The notes below the pieces were generated by a model. That model was not told where the DNA came from, did not search any database, and was given only the letters and a program-made list of their open reading frames with translations. The position numbers were made by a program, and so were the translations under genes. From Lutjanus erythropterus (Eukaryota; Chordata; Actinopteri; Lutjaniformes; Lutjanidae), in contig CM034609.1 in assembly GCA_020091685.1 (NCBI GenBank), forward strand, positions 15,282,023 to 15,346,022: 64,000 nucleotides of DNA, read 5' to 3'. Below are positions 59,491-64,000 of this stretch, one piece after another (position 1 is the first letter of the stretch; each line of letters begins with the position of its first letter).

Positions 59491-61778
59491 TAGGCCAATA
59501 CACACATGCATCTGCTATTACTCCTCATCATGGTGCACCTATGCTGCTCTGTCTTTTTCTGGCATGAGGTTGATTAAAACAGATCGCTGTGACCCAGTGC
59601 CCGCCAGTATCCTGTCAATTGGAGAAGACATAAGCCTGTCCCTGGAGAGGCGACCCCACTGTTTTCCCAACCCAGTCACGGGTTACACAAAGAACTCGCC
59701 CTCTGAGGCAAGCTTTGCTGACAGACTGTGCTGTTAGCTGACAGAGAGGTTTTGCGGTGGATGCATGGGAGTGCCCCAGGTGTGATGTACGTACTCACAC
59801 CCTCTATTGACTGTCCACAATCTATTTCCGTGTGTTTTCCTACCAGGGTCGTGCCTGGGAGCAGGGCCCAGTCATTGGGTGTAATTGAGCCAAACTCCCT
59901 TTAATCAGACGGATTGAGAAGAGGCCTGTGCCCCAGAAGAGAACCAGGCTTGCAGAGAACAGTCCCCCCTTTCTCCCACCCAACCCAGGCACTCTAAAAT
60001 CAGTCCCAGATGAAGGCTTTCCTGTGGGGATTAGGTGCAGCTGCAGCACCGCTAACCAAACCAGACCAAAAAAAAAAAAAAAATGCCACAGAATGTTTGA
60101 ACGATAGTTTGACCTTGCTTCATTCTCATAGTTCACTTTCTAAGAGTGAATGGAGCTTAGATGTTTTGGTATAGCTCTGAAATTAAGGTGGAGGGAAAGG
60201 CAAGACTCCTATACCGTTCAGTCGATCATCACGGTCAAGTCAACAGTTCAGCCGTTGCACCCCCTCTCTTTGGCCTTGGGGGAGGGTATAGGGTAAAGAT
60301 GTGACCGCACACGCTCTGTCAAAGAACCTGAACTCTGCGTTCTGACAGTTGAAACATGGGTGTCTGGAATCTGTTAGTCATTTGGGGTTTCATTTTGTGA
60401 TCCAGTGGAGGGGGAGTTTGATCAGGAAAAGAAGATGAAAAAGGAGGAGGAGGGAGCTCTGAAATCCCCTCTTATATCGACTCTATGAGCTTTTATGGGC
60501 TTTTCGTGGAGGCTTATGTGGCAATCCCAACCTTCTGTTATTCCATAACACCTCATTGAAGATGTCCTCTGCTTCTCTTTCAATCCTTGTGATCGACTAA
60601 CAGAGCAAATGTCCTATTATTCCAGGGCCCTACTAACCTGTCAAAAATACTGCTGGTATCCTTCAGTGAATCCTTTCTTTATCCTTATCTGGCTACCTAT
60701 TAGACTTTCTGTCTGTTACCATTTGTCCCCCCTACTCCTCCTGTTTCTCACTCTTCTTTCTTGCTTATCCTGCACAGACGAAATGGAAGGAGGGGAGCTC
60801 TTGAAGGTGCTGGTGTCTGGGATTCTAATTAAGTTTTTTTAGAGCAAAGCTTAATGGAGCCTTTCTGAACTGGTAAAAACACATGGAAGTATGTGGAGCG
60901 TTTGGCAGGGGATATTTAATATAATTCACAGAGGGTTTTGATTTCATCCCGCAGGTATGTGCTCAGCACTCCAGGGATCAGAAGGACCCTTTTGTGTGAA
61001 CTCGCCACAGAAGGAAAAATACAAAAAAAAAAAACTCTCCCTCCCACCTTCAGCTACCTCCTTCCTTCCTACCGCCCCCTTCTCTTCTTCCATTCACCTT
61101 TATTTTCTTTTATGGTTTGGATTATATTTTCTGAGACTAAACTGGAGATGATTTGTCAAGGGAAGCTGCTCTGCATTACGTGGCAGTCGAGAACGTCTTA
61201 ATGCTGTTAAGGTAATTGCACAAATGACTCAAAGCTGGATGGCTTTTTCTGGAACTTCACTCTGATCTGTCTCCGTTTTTTGAATTTGAGACAGTGTCAG
61301 ACTTCACTTTCCATCCTTCACAAAAACAGCAGCGGAGTTGCACTTGCAGCTGCAGATATTGCTTTTCCCCAACATCTGGAAAAACGTCTTTTTTCCTTTT
61401 TATTAAAAATGCACTGGCAATAACATTTGGGATCTTTGCCCTACCGAAAGCCTTCACACTACTTCAGGCCATCCCAAGTCCATTTCAGCACTTTTCGCCC
61501 TGCTCTGCAGGGTAGGAATCCAGTAACTGATAGAGATGTGAAGAAGGCTGGGCTGGCAGAAGATGCAGGGTTAAAGTGGAAACAGCACAGGCCATTATTC
61601 ACAATACATTGATGCAATGTTAGGACAAGAATAAACACACTGCTATTAAGTATCAGTGCAATGGGATACTATTTCAAGAGGATTTACAAAGGCACATTTA
61701 AGGAAATCTTCCAAACTAGTCTTAGCTTTCGTGAAAATCCACAGGGTTTCCTTAGCCCTATTTATTAAATAATTATCC

Positions 61779-62262
61779 TTAAAGGGATAGTCAGATTATT
61801 TGATGTAGGGTTGTATGTAAGTGTATTTCAGTGGATGGTGGTCACCCCCAGGTTGGAGAAGCCAAGAGGAGTATCAGTATGGACGCTAAGCAATCAATAT
61901 CAGTTTCTTCTTTCTTTCTTCCTTCAGTGTCTGCCGTCAAACAGCCTTTCTTGACAGGAAGCCACTGTTATATGAGGCAAATATTGCTCTCTCCCAACCA
62001 CCCAAAATCCATTAGTGAAATCTGTAATCTCGCCGAATATGGGAGTTGGGCAGTCTGCCACTGCCCTGACCTGTTATTTTATTGTATTATTTTTCCTTTT
62101 AAAACACTGACGTCATACAATAAAGCAAATAAACTAACAAATCGAGGCAGCGGTAGAACAGTAACTCCTATGTCCTGCGAGGTACAATTACTGAGTTCAC
62201 CTGTGGAGTTTGGTTGATTTGGAGATAGACCCTAGATCAGATAATCCGAACTATTCCTTTAA
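61779..62262. mobile_element. Short TTAA-flanked element, both ends present
   Basis: TTAA at 61779-61782 and 62259-62262. The left AAGGGATAGTCAGATTATTTGA and the right end (reverse complement AAGGAATAGTTCGGATTATCTGA) are inverted. 484 bp, non-coding. Same terminus as 14963-15923 and 18846-19082, so one family with very different middles. Confidence 0.7.
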
Positions 62263-62959
62263 TACCTCTGCTGTTTTCCAGGTCCTCTGGTATCTTCATT
62301 TCATCTCGCTGTTAATTTACTTTACTGTGTATTATTTTTATTCAATTTGTCTACCATGTCTTGCTGTCTTTCTTTTATTATGTATTCTTATATACTGCCT
62401 TTTTTCCTCCCCAGCTCTCTTTCAACACATGCATTTGTTTTATAAGGCTCATGATTGTCCCTTTCACGAGAATCAGGAACCGTGGCGCGGCAGTGCTCCC
62501 GTTTTTAAATCATGCCTGGCTTCTGGACGCCAGTCACCTCCTGGATGCCTGCCACTTCTCTCTGCTGTGGTAGAAAGAGCAATTGAACGATGGAGAGAAG
62601 TGTGTTTCCCATTAGTAGATGGTTTCCTCTGCCCTGCACCCCACCCACCCCCGCCCTGCAGCCTGGCCTCCACTGCTGCCTCTGAGACTGCTGCAGATTG
62701 GCAGCATGTCACTGCACACCTCATAGCCGTACAAAGAATATTGTAGCTACAAAGGGAGTGATAGAGAGACTGAGATATCGATGCACACAGACAAGCAGGA
62801 GTTGCTCATACCCACATAATTCATTTGTGCAGACACATAGGAGAGACAGAGAAAGATAAACCCTCTTAAATTGCACAAATAGTCCAAGATAAAGCTGAGA
62901 TAGAAGTTGCAGTAGTCCAAACTTCTAATGATTTGTCAACATGGACATCCATTTGATCA

Positions 62960-63720
62960 AAAGTGGTTGAAGCCTCCAGTACAGTCTTTAAATATTTGAC
63001 ACATTTGATGTGCTGGCTCTGTACTCTGGAGAAAAACAGTGACTCAAGTGCTGACTTCCAGCTTTAATTTAAAGTTGCTGACATCCACATCTGATGAATT
63101 ATGTGGACCTTTTTATACTTACTTCTTCAGTTTTAGGGGACCAAACATAATATTTTGGCCCTAGAAATTGATTTCTTTTGTGTGTGTTGGATCCTTGACC
63201 TGCTGCGTGATGATGTGTTGTCCAATGAATTAAGATGCATTTGCTTACATATGAGCAGGCTAGATAATTTTGTATGAGTCTGCATTCTTCTTGCCACTGC
63301 TCTCAGAAGTGGCCAAGGCAAAGTGCCACCTTCCCCATGCTTGACAGACGAGGTGGTGTTTCTTGGATCATGAGATGTTCCTTTTTTCTCCACGCTATAA
63401 TCTTCCCATCACTCTTATTGTACAAGTTGATCTTGTCTCATCTGTCCATAACACTTTGCTCCAGCACTCAGTAGCATAGTTTTTGTGCAAACTTAAACCT
63501 GTACCCTTTTTATCCTTGAGCTTATGCTGGTGTAGTCCTCTCTTAAGTGTATTTTTTGACACATCTACACCTACACCACCTATGCCCACTAATTCAGCTG
63601 CAGTGGGCTTTTCACCGCTACAGTTGACCTGTTGCCAAATCCCGACATCTTTAGATACTGTTGCTACATCTGTCAAGATTTCCATTCTTAACATCAAAAT
63701 TGGCAGTAATTTTTGAAACG
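62960..63720 (-). mobile_element. Relic of a second Tc1 lineage
   Basis: The minus strand keeps GVGVDVSKNTLKRGLHQHKL (the helix-turn-helix region), WSKVLWTDET (first catalytic Asp) and KGTSHDPRNTTSSVKHGEGG, in the order of classic fish Tc1 transposases. Frames are broken and the C-terminal catalytic part is missing. The sequence at 62960-63130 resembles Tc1 untranslated DNA. A different lineage from the AACCCCAATTCC family. The ends are approximate. Confidence 0.7.
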
Positions 63721-64000
63721 CTAGGTCTTCGATTTCAGAGAGAAGTAAGAAAAACAGCTTCTCATTTCTAGCTGATGACTGTGGATTTTGTTGGCTCTAG
63801 CGGGTGTCATAAGCGTTGCTAAATAATGTAAGATAATGCTAATGATTACACTCCTTGAGGCAGCTGAGAAGTACATCTCCAGCACATTTTTATTGGTTCC
63901 ATCTAACACTTTTTAAAACAAGATCCCTGTAAAAGGGTCTTAATATGTGAAGTTATTTAATGGCTGTGTACACGATATATCATTAATGCCAAAAGACTGA

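Larger units (their letters stand above)
52148..64000 (+). other. coro7: coro7 intron 9, incomplete (at least 11,853 bp)
   Basis: Starts with donor GTGAGT in phase 2. I looked for the next conserved coronin-7 block (the 'LVLAGKG' strand) and did not find it, so the acceptor lies beyond the window. It contains the elements at 52360, 53446-54385, 55743-56860, 58950, 61779 and 62960, plus GC-rich non-coding stretches at 59560-60060 and 62490-62720. The rest shows nothing recognisable. Confidence 0.75.

Noticed and set aside
62210-62746. 178-codon plus-strand frame
   Set aside because: Starts inside the end of a MITE, is low-complexity Phe/Tyr/Leu then Pro-rich, and has no recognisable domain.
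52148-64000. Search for coro7 exon 10 (strand LVLAGKG-type) and for vasorin
   Set aside because: No stretch with the expected residues, acceptor and phase was found; these are presumed beyond the window.
1-64000. Retroviral, LTR or Polinton-type elements, tRNA genes, CRISPR arrays
   Set aside because: No paired long terminal repeats, gag/pol/env-like blocks, cloverleaf with A/B boxes, or regularly spaced direct repeats of that type were seen.

Overview
The window is vertebrate nuclear DNA, most likely from a ray-finned (probably percomorph) fish. Two split host genes stand head to head: dnaja3 on the minus strand (about 1.0-7.5 kb) and coro7 on the plus strand (8.17 kb to beyond the right edge). 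The two genes are close neighbours on human 16p13.3 as well. The introns carry short non-autonomous DNA transposons, Tc1-like relics and CA/GT microsatellites of the kind common in teleosts.

Layout. 1-1.7 kb: dnaja3 3' UTR and downstream intergenic DNA. 1.7-7.4 kb: eleven dnaja3 coding exons, which I rebuilt by splice site and frame into an uninterrupted protein of 488 residues (mitochondrial Hsp40/Tid1). 7.4-8.17 kb: a shared divergent promoter with two perfect TCTCGCGAGA palindromes and a CACGTGAC E-box. 8.17-52.1 kb: the first nine coding exons of coro7 (263 codons plus 2 nt; N-terminal coronin beta-propeller). Exons 1-7 lie within 13 kb, then comes an intron of 29,487 bp, exons 8 and 9, and a further intron of at least 11.85 kb that runs off the window. 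The rest of coro7 must lie to the right.

The intronic DNA holds: several elements flanked by TTAA; four copies of one Tc1-like family (ends near AACCCCAATTCC) and one relic of a second Tc1 lineage; a hAT-like element with an 8-bp target duplication; foldback elements; a LINE reverse-transcriptase fragment; an element whose middle has become a minisatellite; and two long (CA)n tracts placed almost symmetrically near the two ends of the giant intron. No further protein-coding gene, tRNA, rRNA, CRISPR array or retroviral element was recognised. Vasorin, which is nested in a CORO7 intron in mammals, is not visible in the introns seen here.

How the genes work: the DNAJA3 product is the J-domain co-chaperone of mitochondrial Hsp70. 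Coronin-7 is a tandem-propeller coronin of the Golgi/trans-Golgi and actin system. They share a promoter, not a pathway. I found no convincing new biological system. The most useful leads are the divergent promoter, the giant intron with its CA tracts and possible internal promoter, and the duplication around the Tc1-like copy at 53.4-54.4 kb.
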